Source: Oopsacas minuta (taxonomy: Eukaryota; Porifera; Hexactinellida; Lyssacinosida; Leucopsacidae). Taken from it: a stretch of DNA of 64,000 bases. The translations under genes were made by a program, and so were the position numbers. The stretch lies in assembly GCA_024704765.1 (NCBI GenBank), contig JAKMXF010000044.1, forward strand, positions 522,501-586,500, read 5' to 3'. Below the pieces are notes generated by a model, which worked only from the letters and a program-made list of their open reading frames with translations, was not told the DNA's origin and did no database searches. Below are positions 46,197 to 57,765 of the stretch, piece by piece; position 1 is the first letter of the stretch, and each line of letters begins with the position of its first letter.

Positions 46197-49100
46197 CCCT
46201 TCTATGTACTTATCTGTACCTGTCAAGAAAATAGTTGAATAAAATTTTTATTTCAGCATTAACTGATACGAATAGCTTCGCTTGCTCGCTCTGCGCGGCT
46301 TGCGAACACTTTGTATTCGCATGTAACTCAGCACTTCGTGCCTCGAATTTTCATAAGAACTATTATTTACACATGAATACCTTAAAAGTGCGAAAATTGA
46401 AATCAGGGTACTTCATTACTCCCCGGTATAACCGCTGAAAGTAGGTTACTGAGACTATTAAGAAATTTGTTTACTATATATTTATAAAAACAATAATTAA
46501 TTCAGTAATTTGATAGAAGATTTTACATTATTAACTGTACTGACTAATACAAATACATATATAGTGGCTCAGTTCTAAAATGGTTGACTCAGTCTATACT
46601 TATGTATTTACGTATCTAATTAATTTATAAAGACAACAAATACATTTAGATATGATTAATTCAAAAGTATGAACATCAGATTCTGCATATTCGCTATGTT
46701 TAGTCAAGTTTTATTGAATTGTGTTTACTTTCTTGGTTAACACGATAAATACGGTACATAGTTATGCGACATCTCGGAATTGAGAAATTCGAATTAGATA
46801 AAACATTCCATAAATCCTTTCCTTGACAACGGACAGACAGACAGACTAGTAATTCAATAATATAGATTACAGAAAATTATTATGCAGTTTTACTATTAAT
46901 GATATTACCATTTGTAAACACATGGGTTAATTAATTTCAAATAGAATCTCGTGTTTCGTTTTTTGTACTTAAATAATGTCATTTGATACTTTCAGAAAGT
47001 TTGTAATTTTATCTAGTTCAGTAGATTAGGTACATTTACTGTAAAAAGTATTTAAGTAAGAATTGTATTGAAGTTATTCATCAATTTCTCATAAATTCTG
47101 AAAAGAAACAATATGTCACGATACAGTTTTATATCTTATATCGAACCTAATCACTGTATCACTATTAATCCATCCTGCTCCCTTCTTGTCAGACCCGAAT
47201 CACGTCATGTTCAAATTCAAGAAGTAAAATCATATCCTCCTCAAAACAGAGATAGTCAAAAACTAATCAAACGCATTCAAAGAATTAAAACTAGACTTGA
47301 TCGAAAAAATGATAGAACAAAACAAATCCTGAAGTTTAGAGAATTCACTGGAAATTGGGATCTAGTAATATAGTGATTTGACAAAGTTTAAAATTTCTTA
47401 AAATATTAAACATATATATTGCAATATTTGTGATATTTTAATCATTGATTTTATGTGAATTTTTTGTTCAAAACTGTACAACAAATGTTGAAAAACTATG
47501 TTTCCTTCACACTATATATTGCAACTTGTACAATCCAATGTGCTGGTTCGGAATCCGCAGTGTATTTTACTCCAACACGTCACAATTTTGTTGAAACTGC
47601 AACAAATTTTTTTAATTTGTTATGAAAAAGTTATCTGAATTCCTGAACTTTAGTGTATGTGAATATTTAATTATAGAAATAACTCTTCGTATTGTCAATT
47701 TGTATACGCACTACATTTTAAGAATTTTAGTCATTCTTTCTCTATTTTTAACGTTTCATTTTATGATTCATTAGTATTTTGATAAATTTATCCGAAACAC
47801 CGCTTTATTTCGGTTTAGTTAGATCTAAATACAGATAATACAATCCTCAATGTTCTGTTTTCCATTACTACTGGCTATTTCCGCAGGAAAACTTTTGAGA
47901 AAATTAGCAATTATCAAATTTTTGACCTGATTTTAGAAAATTGTGACGTTCTGAAGTATAATGAAATTCATAATCGGAATCAGCATGTTCGATAACATAT
48001 AATGGGATATTTAGTGTCCAAGAAACAGAATCCTTGTTGTACAGTGAATTATTTACCGATTAGTTTTTTAGCCAAAGTTGATCAGACTTTCTTTTTCCTC
48101 GAATGTCTCTTCCGATAGTTTAAATCACTTTCTTAGTTCAACATTATTTCTTTAATTCTGTAGATAAATTTTACGTACACAGTATTGATTTGTAATGGTG
48201 ATTTTCTAGCTATAAATTTGACTGATAAATTCAGTCCTAATCTAGTAGATCACCTTTCATTACTTGTGCATATATATATTGGAAGGATTGATGTATTACA
48301 ATGATAAAGCATGCACTAAACCAAATATTCCAGATGTCTTCAAGCACACAATTTCTCTCAAATGATAAGACTGGATCTTCTCAGAGCTATCAGTACCAAA
48401 GAGATACTTCCTCAAAGGAAAGAATTGAATACAAACCTAGTATATATATTTTATCACACAAATTACACAAAACAAAAGTAGAAAGCGAAGAATTGAACGT
48501 TCAAAACAGATTAGGTCTGGACAAGATTAAAGATGAGCTACAACGAATGCGTTCTGAAACGCAACAGCTGCGAGTGAGAACAGAAAATATCGTCACTGTC
48601 CTCGGCGATATCGATAAAGAGCGCAAGTACCGCGAGTTCACCGGAAACTGGGATCAGCTGTGACGAATTAATCATAATTTAATTCCTCGCTTCTACACTT
48701 TTTATCAGCATTTCATTCACATGACTATACATATGATAATTGAGCTTCTGTTGTTGCTTATTATAATAATAAACCTTCATGAAAATAACACTTATTAAAC
48801 ATCCAAATAAGGAATTCTATTAGACTAACACGCTGATGATAACTTCATTAAATTATATAACGTATTTATTTAATAATTCATCATATTACTCGTATTTTTG
48901 TGGATTAGCCTCAGAAAATTTATATCCAACTCATCAACTTATGTCTCTACCATGTTAATAATCACACATACGTATAACTGTGTGTCGTTACAGATAGTAG
49001 AGTAATGGATGCATCATTAAGTTGCCAAACGAATTCAATTATTTTGGCAAACAAAGCAATTAATTTTAGCAAATGGTTAAAATTATGCGCTCTATATATT

Positions 49101-52100
49101 GGTATCATTTCAACATTTCCCTTTGTAGAGTGTGGATTCATATAGTCAGACACATCAGGTACTTCACTACATCCACATATTCGTCCTCAGGCGTTGCGCC
49201 TTCTCAGCTATAATCCAGCTATAATTGAATTTTCAGTTCAGTTGCCAAAATAATTGAATTCATTTGGCTAGATAATACTAGATTCGTAGTGTAATTTGTA
49301 TAATCATTTTAGGTTACAAATTGTATTTGGAGAAGGATGCCAAGTCTGACCCTCTACTCGAAAACTTCAGCTTGATGTCACAGATTATAACTTTAGAGAA
49401 TCCTCAAATTGTTGATTTCGTGATTTGCCTTGGAGGGGATGGAACATTCCTGTACGCTACCTCCCTCTTCAAATCCTGCACTGTACCACCCATAATGTGC
49501 TTTGGTATGGGAAGTCTTGGCTTCCTAACACACTTTGTAGCTCAGAACTTTAAAGATGATATTGATCGGATAACTACAAAACATATGAGTATAACTCTTA
49601 GAAGCAGGATCGAGGCTATGATTACTCCTACTTACTCCGGTGTGGGTGCACCTACTTCTGATCTTCCTATTTCTAGCCAGTCTCTACCAACAGACTCCCC
49701 CTTGTCCGAAACCAAACCAGAATCACGTGATCAAAGACTAATTAGAAGGAGAACTAGGGCAATGTTCTCTGAATCTGGTTAGCGATCCTGCATATTCTCT
49801 ACTTTGGATTAATATAATTCTTAGAGTAATACTGTTAATTTATAGGAGATGTTAATATAATCGAGGAATTCGGGACACCGGAAGCTAAGTACTTTACTTG
49901 TATAAATGAAGTGACAGTAGACCGTGGTGTATCTCCATACCTTACACAGATAGAGATATATCTGAATAACTTTAAAATAACAACAGCACAAGCTGATGGT
50001 ATAATAGTAGCTACTCCAACAGGGAGTACTGCATACTCTCTAGCTGCTGGAGCTTCTATGCTGCATCCTAGTACTGAGGCTTTTATCATTACGCCTATAT
50101 GTCCTCACTCTCTTTCATTCAGGTATTGTATAACATCATTGACATGTATGTGGGCAGGAAGAAATCTTTGTTAACCTGTGTAATTTATGCTACCGCGCTT
50201 CGCTTCAGCGCTCGCTGCGGAACAGCTAGTGCTCCAGGTTAGCTTATGTATTAAACAGATAAATTTTTAGTGTTATTCACTACGTAACAGAATATCCCTC
50301 GAACTCACAGAATAATTAAAATTTTAAGATTACATTATCCATGGTCCATCCAAATTTCATTGAATTGCCTTCTGTGGTGACACTGGAGATGCTATGTCGC
50401 TTTTGGTTATTAATCTCGGCATTTCACTTCGACTGTATTTGATCTTAGATTAAAACAACAAACAAACAGATAACAATATAGTTTATACTAAAAGTATTTA
50501 ATTGCTTAACTGTTTGGTTAAATAATTAATTTTACTTCTAAGAGTCTCTATTTATTTAGTACAAGTATTAAATTATTAATTAGTGTAGTATTTTGCTGAT
50601 TTCATCTCGATAGGAATAAGCGTGATTATCGCAGAAAATGCTAGCTCTGCAATACCACAGTTATCATTTCTATTTCTGCTCATCATTACATATCCTTCAT
50701 TTCCCCATTCTGTTCCCCAGCTATTCTTCACTATCCAGTAATCTTCCTTCTCTTCTGTGCCATATCCCACCAATAGCATTGCATGGTTCAGATTGTTTGG
50801 GTCGCAATCTTCATCATAGAAAATCCCTGAACTATATACCTGAAAGCTTCTTGTTACATCAATCACCACAAGCACTGGTCCTCTTGTAGCACAAATTATC
50901 TTAAGATCTGTTTCATTACCGCTTATCACCATCTCTAATAGTACTCCTGTTGTTCCCTGCACCACGAGCTTGCTGTTGTACTTACAAGAGGAATTTACAC
51001 CTTGATGATATGGATAGTCAGATTCTCTCTCTAACCCAAATTTATGTATGTACTCTACAATAGGTCCGACTGAATCTAGTCCATCTATCTTGCAAGTAGG
51101 ACAACAGTCGAGTATTTGCTGGATAGATAGAATGTTCAGTTTCCCAGTCCTGACTGCTAGATCACTCTCAATCATATCTACAATAGTCAGGATTAAAGAA
51201 CTACCTAATGCTCCTTGATTCTTAACACTTGTAACTACTCCTTGAGTTCTCCAATCCAGCTGATCAGGAATATCTGTCATTCCAGTTCTTCTACCCACAT
51301 CCTTCTGTAATTCTCTTGTATTAGTACTCTCTCCTATCGAAGGGATTATTCTGCAGTTAGTTGCTACTATTTGCACAAGCAGGAGTAGAATTGCCTGCTT
51401 CACCATTGAATTAATCATCCACCTAATTTTCGTTGAATGATAAATAAATAAATAAATAGTTAGCTTCATTTAATAGACTACTCGTATTCTCGTTAAGCTT
51501 AGAGATTAATCGAGACTACTGCTATTTTCCGTTTAGTTGAGTGGAATATACTCAGACTACTGTAGTGGAGATCGGGATAGTCTAACATTGTATGTAATAT
51601 TACAGCTAACTAGCCCAAATTTAATACACTCCAATTACGTAGACTGCATTATCATATGTCTACTTTATCATATGTCTACTTTATCATATGTTTACTTATA
51701 TGTATATTTTTACCTAATTTGGGTATTCAACGGAGTAATATTTCAATGTCAAATGTGAAATGGATAATTATAGCCAATGCAGTACAAAACTTGAATATTG
51801 CATATGTGAAAGTATGAACATTTCTATATTTGTATTCAGATACTTACTGGTTTAACTACCACGAGGGTTGTTACACAATCACATGTAATCTGAACTGTAA
51901 CCACATTTATATTACTATTGCTATTATATTAGTCGATTTTAATAAACAAGCGATTTCAGTATTTTGTAATTTCAACGAAGGGTTTGCTTGCTAGTGTACT
52001 TTTTTAAATTATTGTATTTCATCATTTCCATATTTAAATTATTGAAATGCATTGCCAGATTTACTATTCAGCAAATCTAGTCGATATGATTGTTGTTGTA

Positions 52101-52404
52101 CAATTCTCCTTTAGATAGCTTAGTACGCCATACTACTTGTTTTAATTACCTCTTTTCCAGGCCTATTGTGGTACCAAATGGAGTACAGATAAAACTGAAG
52201 TTAGCTGAGACAAGTAGACACAGTGCTTGGGTCTCTTTCGATGGTAGAGACAGACAGGAAGTGAAGTTGGATGACGAAATATTATTAAAAATAAATGCTA
52301 ACCCTGTACCTTGTTTGAATAACACTGGACATGTTAGTGATTGGTTCAAAAGTTTGATAAATGGGTTGAACTGGAATGTTCGTGAACCTCAAAAGAAACT
52401 ATAG
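45219..52404 (+). CDS. NADK: NAD kinase
   Basis: Four exons, 45219-45567, 49313-49777, 49846-50122 and 52161-52404, join in phase to 444 residues (human NADK 446). The ATG was chosen because it opens MASNNPGD one base after a CCCCACTAG acceptor-like site. The nucleotide-binding motif is [15 protein letters not shown]. The second family signature is [18 protein letters not shown], followed by [16 protein letters not shown]. The enzyme phosphorylates NAD to NADP in the cytosol using ATP. A Ser/Pro-rich insert sits at about 205-265. Introns 1 (3.7 kb) and 3 (2.0 kb) contain other genes: two small + strand genes and a papain-like gene on the - strand. Confidence 0.96.
46166..46196. repeat. (TA)n microsatellite
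   Basis: About 15 TA repeats in NADK intron 1. Confidence 0.9.
46262..46866 (-). mobile_element. Helitron-like repeat, copy 2, in NADK intron 1
   Basis: On the - strand it begins TCTATATTATTGAAT, passes CTGTCCGTTGTCAAGGAAAGG and finishes in a GC-rich hairpin (CGCAGAGCGAGCAAGCGAAG) near 46266. Middle blocks match 25196-25800. A TC start and a 3' hairpin are Helitron-like, but no Rep/helicase gene is present. Confidence 0.5.
47113..47373 (+). CDS. Small charged protein ending in FREFTGNWD, nested in NADK intron 1
   Basis: Single-exon frame of 86 residues. The C-terminal half is Lys/Arg-rich and probably helical ([19 protein letters not shown]). It ends [11 protein letters not shown]. The motif REFTGNWD recurs at the end of the protein at 48334-48663, 960 bp downstream, while the rest of the two proteins hardly matches. 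Codons and spacing do not suggest a NADK exon because neither shares phase-matched splice sites. Function unknown. Confidence 0.5.
   Translation: MSRYSFISYIEPNHCITINPSCSLLVRPESRHVQIQEVKSYPPQNRDSQKLIKRIQRIKTRLDRKNDRTKQILKFREFTGNWDLVI
47380..48300. other. Intronic spacer between the two small genes
   Basis: AT-rich sequence of NADK intron 1 with no gene or repeat recognised. Confidence 0.4.
48334..48663 (+). CDS. Small coiled-coil protein ending in YREFTGNWD, nested in NADK intron 1
   Basis: The ATG at 48334 directly follows AATATTCCAG, so it is preferred over the upstream in-frame ATG at 48301. The protein is 109 residues. The N-terminus is Ser/Gln-rich. Residues about 50-98 form heptad-like repeats ([18 protein letters not shown]), suggesting a coiled coil. 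It ends [12 protein letters not shown], matching the end of the protein at 47113-47373. GC content is higher near the end (the motif is coded with GAGTTCACCGG). I do not recognise the family. Confidence 0.6.
   Translation: MSSSTQFLSNDKTGSSQSYQYQRDTSSKERIEYKPSIYILSHKLHKTKVESEELNVQNRLGLDKIKDELQRMRSETQQLRVRTENIVTVLGDIDKERKYREFTGNWDQL
49019..49270. mobile_element. MITE at the end of NADK intron 1
   Basis: TTGCCAAACGAATTCAATTA near 49021 and its inverted partner near 49238-49268 are about 30-bp inverted repeats 250 bp apart. Confidence 0.5.
50576..51418 (-). CDS. Papain-family protein with Ser in place of catalytic Cys (silicatein-like)
   Basis: Single exon of 280 residues starting MINSMVKQ, four bases after AAAATTAG. 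A signal peptide is followed by only about 25 residues before the mature fold ([12 protein letters not shown]), so the I29 inhibitory propeptide is missing. The active-site segment reads [13 protein letters not shown]: the oxyanion Gln is kept, the nucleophile position is Ser, and the neighbouring disulfide Cys and Trp are both Leu. The His ([10 protein letters not shown]) and Asn ([14 protein letters not shown]) are kept. Silicateins of sponges also have Ser here and condense silica. Here the lost Cys and Trp suggest a pseudoenzyme instead. It lies inside NADK intron 3 on the opposite strand. Confidence 0.88.
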   Translation of the reverse strand: MINSMVKQAILLLLVQIVATNCRIIPSIGESTNTRELQKDVGRRTGMTDIPDQLDWRTQGVVTSVKNQGALGSSLILTIVDMIESDLAVRTGKLNILSIQQILDCCPTCKIDGLDSVGPIVEYIHKFGLERESDYPYHQGVNSSCKYNSKLVVQGTTGVLLEMVISGNETDLKIICATRGPVLVVIDVTRSFQVYSSGIFYDEDCDPNNLNHAMLLVGYGTEEKEDYWIVKNSWGTEWGNEGYVMMSRNRNDNCGIAELAFSAIITLIPIEMKSAKYYTN

Positions 52405-53833
52405 CAATCTCTCTTTCTAGTAGCGATTATAGAAAGTTACTTCTGACAAGGTTAATTAATTCTTCTGAACATATTCTACTCAAAATAAAAAAATTCATAT
52501 TCTGTGTTTTTTGCTTTTACTGTTGATTTTTTTTGGTTTTTATTGAATTGTTTACTGTATAGCTTTTCTTCTGTAGAATATGAAATATATTTTAACACTC
52601 CATTCTACGCATGTATATTTTTGCTGTCTGATATGCAAATTGGAGGAGTTGTTCTCAGGCCCCTAGGGTCTTGATAGCAAAATCCCAAGATCGTAGTATC
52701 TTAGCATTATTTCTGGGACCCTAAGGTCCTAGCCTAAATATTCCCTCCAGGACCTTACATTTAATAATGCAATTTAACTTTATATTTTACTATTAAAATC
52801 ACCGTGAAGAAGTACAGACAGTTGAAATAGAATGATTAATCCAATAAAAGTCCATCCAAACACAAGATTAGCATGAAGTCCACATCAACGTCCCTAGGTA
52901 GCTTAATAACGAGTACAAATCAAAACTCCCAGACCCATAAGGTAGTGAACTAAATCCAACGATCCATCTATATATTGATGATCTAGGCGTGAAATAGTAC
53001 AAAATAATACAATAAATGTAAGTCTAAATGTAGGGTCCTAGATATAATTTCCCTACCAATTGAATGCAGTATCTATTAATTATATACAGTATATACACCA
53101 TATAAGAATATTATTCTAATTTAGTATATTCCTAATCCATGATTATATCGACTGGTGGATGTTTCGTCCTTGGATCTTACCTCCCCAATTTTATTATGTG
53201 AAATCAGAAATTCGTTACTGTTAAGTTTATTAATTAATACATGTATGTACAATTAAAAGAAGAGAATACTAATTTGCAAAAAGGAACTGACACGCTTATG
53301 CAAAGAAAGACCCATAACAACAACAAATTGTGCGTTAAGCTACCCTGAAACAATACTCGGTGTTTAATGATATACTAAGTGTTCGTTTCCAAGTAACCTA
53401 TATGTCAATTAGTGATTTTATGAAAGAGACCGTAAATTTGGATCAGAAAAACCTGTGACAACGAGAAATGGCTAATTTTCAGCTAACTAAGAGAATGTGT
53501 AACCCATTAGTTCATTGAAAGAGTTCCAAGCGACGAAACATCCGTTTACTGATTATATCATAAAATTCGCTATTAATATCTTATTATTTGATAATACGTA
53601 TTTATAATGAATTATGTACAGAGGTGCAGTGAGCTGCGAGCAAAATTTGAAATGATTCCATCACTCAATAATATTCTGTCACACACGTACGTATACTTCA
53701 TCCCTCTATGAATGAAGGTATGTTTGAAAGTATGTAAGTTTTATTGACCATAATTATTTGCCTTTGACAAAGTGACAGAAAAACGTGAAAATGCAAAATT
53801 AAACCCAATTAGTTCTTAGCATATAGAGAATAG
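52405..53833. other. Intergenic region between NADK and NUDCD3
   Basis: Contains an imperfect inverted repeat near 52655-52755 (GCCCCTAGGGTCTTG, GACCCTAAGGTCCTAG). Otherwise no gene is seen. Confidence 0.4.
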
Positions 53834-54850
53834 ATGGCATCTCTTAAAGAGAGTGAAGGAAAGTATGACGATCTTTTTGGTGCTATCCTTCAGCAAGAAG
53901 GAAAAATGGAACCGTTTTTCGATCACGTATTTAATTTCCTGTATAGGAGAACTGACTTTTATATAACAATGAAGATTCCTACAGACAAGATGGGATTCAC
54001 TCCTGGAAGAGCTGAGATGATTGTAAGAGAATCATTCAAGAAATACGAAACACAAGCTAAGGCTAGAGAGCTAAGAGCTCAACAACCTAAGAAACATAGT
54101 AACAAAACTATTAATAAAGTTAACCCTATACAGCAGCAAGATAACAGTACTAAGAGTGTTAAAGTTGAAAATGAATCTATTCCTTCAGTTAATAAGAACG
54201 TTATTTCATCTGGACCTCCTATTCCCTCACAAAATATCATGTCAGAAACAGATTCAGGAGTTGAGACAACCAAAAAGAAGGTTCAACAGAGTACTGCTGA
54301 GGACACTTATAACGGAGGAGTAACTGACACATACAGATGGTCTCAGACTCTAACAGAACTCGATGTGCTAGTAGATTTACCAGTTGTTAGCAAAGCTAAG
54401 GATGTTACTGTTATTATACAGAATACTCATCTAAAAGTTACAGTTAAGAAACCTGAAGGAGAGATTGTACTAATTGAAGGAGATCTACCTCATAAAGTGC
54501 TGACTGATTCTTCCCTATGGATGGTGGAGGGCGGAGTTGTGCATGTATCTCTTGACAAAGCTAAGGAAAGAATGTGGGGACATGTATTCGAAGGGGAGGA
54601 GGAAATAGATCTTACGAAAGTTGATGCAATAAAAGAAGTTTCAGATTTGGACACAGAAAGTCACGCAGCAATAAATAGAGTTATGTTCGATCAGCACCAG
54701 AAGATGCAAGGAAAACCTCAGAGTCACGAGTTGGAGACGTATGAAATGTTGGAGAAGGCTTGGGATGTAGAAGGTTCTCCATTTAAAGGAACTCCTTTCG
54801 ATCCTTCAAAAGTTAACCTTTCTAATAATAATTATTCAAATTGTCCATGA
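53834..54850 (+). CDS. NUDCD3: NudC domain-containing protein 3
   Basis: Single exon, 338 residues (human 361). The N-terminal region (FDHVFNFLYRRTDFY, then MGFTPGRAE) is the conserved dimerisation part of NUDCD3. A low-complexity linker covers about 80-155. The CS (p23-like) domain starts at TYRWSQTLTELDV and includes SLWMVEGGVVHVSLDK. The C-terminal QKMQGKPQSHEL and WDVEGSPFKG are strongly conserved. The family acts as an Hsp90-linked co-chaperone that stabilises dynein intermediate chain and kelch proteins. The ATG follows GAGAATAG with no gap. Confidence 0.95.
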   Translation: MASLKESEGKYDDLFGAILQQEGKMEPFFDHVFNFLYRRTDFYITMKIPTDKMGFTPGRAEMIVRESFKKYETQAKARELRAQQPKKHSNKTINKVNPIQQQDNSTKSVKVENESIPSVNKNVISSGPPIPSQNIMSETDSGVETTKKKVQQSTAEDTYNGGVTDTYRWSQTLTELDVLVDLPVVSKAKDVTVIIQNTHLKVTVKKPEGEIVLIEGDLPHKVLTDSSLWMVEGGVVHVSLDKAKERMWGHVFEGEEEIDLTKVDAIKEVSDLDTESHAAINRVMFDQHQKMQGKPQSHELETYEMLEKAWDVEGSPFKGTPFDPSKVNLSNNNYSNCP

Positions 54851-55619
54851 TTGAATTGTATATATAATTTATACTAAGTCTATCTGAACTTCATCCATTA
54901 GGAATGTATCAGAGTGGAGGGTTATTGTCTCAAGTTATATTTAAATATGTTAAATTTAATAGTAATCTACTAAGCTTGCTTATTCACTACAGCAGCGTTT
55001 CTAAACCTTCTTCTAAGTGCACTTATTTATCTAAAATCTTCAAAAAACACCTTTGAAGGGTGAATTCAACTATTTTTCGAACAGGATCATATGTTAAATC
55101 ACTTGGTCAGAGATTTGAAAATGTCAAAATTGGTATCTACATACTCGATTACCTCTGACTAGCAGCTGAAACGAAATCTCTAGCACCATATGAAATATTA
55201 CCGAAAGGTGTGAAGATGGAATTAATCATATGATAAATCTGCGAATTAGTTACTTTCTTCGGACCCTACGCATCCAATTACCCCTGGCAACATGTTAAAC
55301 TTAGTCTCTAGCATGTTTTTTAGGATACCTTTCAAATTCTTATTTGTTCTAAAGCATGTAAAAAGCTAAAATTTATTTTATCTCAAATATCGTGCATTGC
55401 ATAAATTAATAAGCTATTTAGCGTCTAACCTTATTTTAAGGTTATTCAAATATATAATTACAAATATTGTCTGTTGAGGAATTCTGTAAAGCATTATTGT
55501 GCTTGGTATTTGATATATAGTAATCTGTTCCTGACAGTATTGATTTCTTGCTTATATCCCTGGTTATAGCTATTATAAATATATTGCCAAGTGTACACAT
55601 TTCAAATGTTTCCTCAGTT
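54851..55619. other. Intergenic region between NUDCD3 and the ETS gene
   Basis: The two genes converge here. No gene or repeat is recognised. Confidence 0.4.
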
Positions 55620-56903
55620 TTAGTGTTTGTTACTACAACTCTTGAGATCTTCCAGAACATCTAGATTCCATTTATACCTCCGTACACCTGGGACTTTATC
55701 AATTATGTCACAATTATAATAATATCTCAACGACCTTGCTACCTTTTCGTATGTCATCTCCTTCATCCCCTTCCTTTCTTTATGTGCCCCCCATTCTCTA
55801 GCGAATTTATGTTGACTTCTTATTTCGAATACTCCTTCTTCCTCTTTTACCCATACTACATCGCTATTTGATGGATCACTGAGCCTCTCCAGTGTGAATA
55901 ACAACAAGTACCTCTGTCCTGAAAATTGGTACTGCTGTTTTATGAGCGTTAAAACCTTTCTCCTTGATTTTCCTTGTTTCTTATCCTCAATCTTAGCTTC
56001 TTTTGCAAAAGTATTTGTATTACTATATCAGAAAGAGTAGAATATGTAAACCAGTTAAGTTTAATACTACTTTTAATTTTCGAAATGATAAATATTTAAT
56101 ACTTATACCTCCGCCAAAGTAATCATATTTCAAAAATATTCCCTATACGTGTATTTGAATATTGTATTATTTGGTTAATGTATTTCAGGCGGTGTATTAA
56201 GTTCTTAAGCATTTATTAAAATTGAATATCGAAGCCGTAATTTATTTAAATAATTTCCTCTAAACCTCTAACTAGGCGTTCTATTAAATTTACCTTTCTT
56301 TTGCTTGAATCGGAGAAGTTTCTTCCATTGTTTGGTTGAAGAGCAAATCTAAATCTGCTAAATACAAAAATTCTAGATAAATATACTGCTTACACTATAC
56401 AGTATACACAATACGGTGACTGTTAATTAGGATTGTTAATATTTCTAATTTATTTGTAATGTTATGAAATTTAATGTAATCGAATTATCTCATATCTTGT
56501 AGATATACCTCAGATTACTTCAAGCATATATTTAGATTTAACTGAATACATCACTTCAACAAATAATATTATTACAATGGGTTACTAGTCATAAGTATAC
56601 TATCTTATTACTGTATAGCTTTTCAGGAATAATATTTTCTAAGTAACAATTTGATGCTCAACCTCTAAATACATGTCACTGAAAGTATCCACTAATTTTG
56701 TTGCTGCATAATCCAGTCTAAGAATTACATAAGTGTATTGTATTAAGAGTATTCAACTTACCCAGTAGATTGTAGCTATAATCTTTCTCCCAGTCATCTA
56801 AATATAGACAATCGTAATCATATTGATTTGTAAAACTTGGTAGATACGAGTCAAGCTCGTCTCTTTCCTCCCAGAGACTTTGAATATCTGGATAATTATT
56901 CAT
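55620..56903 (-). CDS. Small ETS-domain transcription factor, SPI-like
   Basis: Three exons (56903-56762, 56357-56294, 56022-55620) join in phase to 202 residues. The N-terminus is acidic and Tyr/Leu-rich (DELDSYLPSF, DYDCLYLDDWEKDY), as in transactivation segments. The ETS domain fills about residues 95-195: LLLFTLERLSD for helix 1, VVWVKEEEGVFEI for the first strands, FAREWGAHKE for helix 2, and MTYEKVARSLRYYY for recognition helix 3, which keeps both DNA-contacting Arg. Then CDIIDKVPGVRRYKW follows. MTYEK..AR and the S.HK spacing recall the SPI (PU.1) and ESE groups. It should bind GGAA sites in the nucleus. No PNT domain is present. Confidence 0.87.
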
Positions 56904-57682
56904 TGTTGTTTGTTTGGTAAATTATGTTGTTGTTTAGTTGTTGTTTATAATTCGACTTTCATTTCCTCTTTTATATCTCTCGATTTTCAGATTTCTTCAT
57001 CAAACAGAAAATAACGATATTTCCCCATCACATTATCCCAGTTTACAATATTTACTAGGTTTATGAACTAACTTCTTTACATCAGCCTAGGAATAGGTTG
57101 AAGCATTAGCTACACATTAATTGGCTGTATTACTCATTAATAATGATACAATTGTGATTGTTTAGCCTTTTTTTTCGTAAAACCACCTGAAATATTTATA
57201 TGATGTTATCTGTAGTAGACTTTAGTGAGTAACAAATCTTATTACAAACTTGCATTCCTAATATGTAACTAATATATATTTGTGCTCTATTGTGTAGTGA
57301 AACTATTACTCTTAATTATTTACGTAATTTTATTACTAATATTGAGGACTTTTGTATTTGTATACTCGAACTCTATTTTCATAGATATGAATCATATGTC
57401 TATTATTTCACGGATATGAATCATTATGTAGTTTTTTTTTATCATAAAATATCTGCTATGAATAGAGAGCTTAGTCCCTTACTTTACGTATAACAACTCA
57501 TTGGAATGGGAAATATTGATAATTTTCTTTTTTGGAGCTGAAACCACTGGGACAAAGGGTTTACCCAGGAGTGTGCGACGCTCCTTTAGGCTTAGTATTT
57601 GAGACAACAATATGATTATTTAGCGTACTGAAAATTTATGCTTGACCTAATTCCAGAATATTTATGTTCTTATTTAAGTTTT

Positions 57683-57765
57683 ACTAGCGCGCTTCGCTTG
57701 CTCGCTCTACGCGGTTGCGAACACTTCGTATCCACAGTCGGGCCTACGGCCTTCGAGTAGATAAA
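57683..57765 (-). repeat. Isolated Helitron-like 3' end
   Basis: On the - strand it ends in a GC-rich hairpin (AGCGAGCAAGCGAAGCGCG) followed by CTAGT. CTAG at the 3' end after a hairpin fits the Helitron CTRR rule. The GC-rich part matches 46262-46320. Confidence 0.5.
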
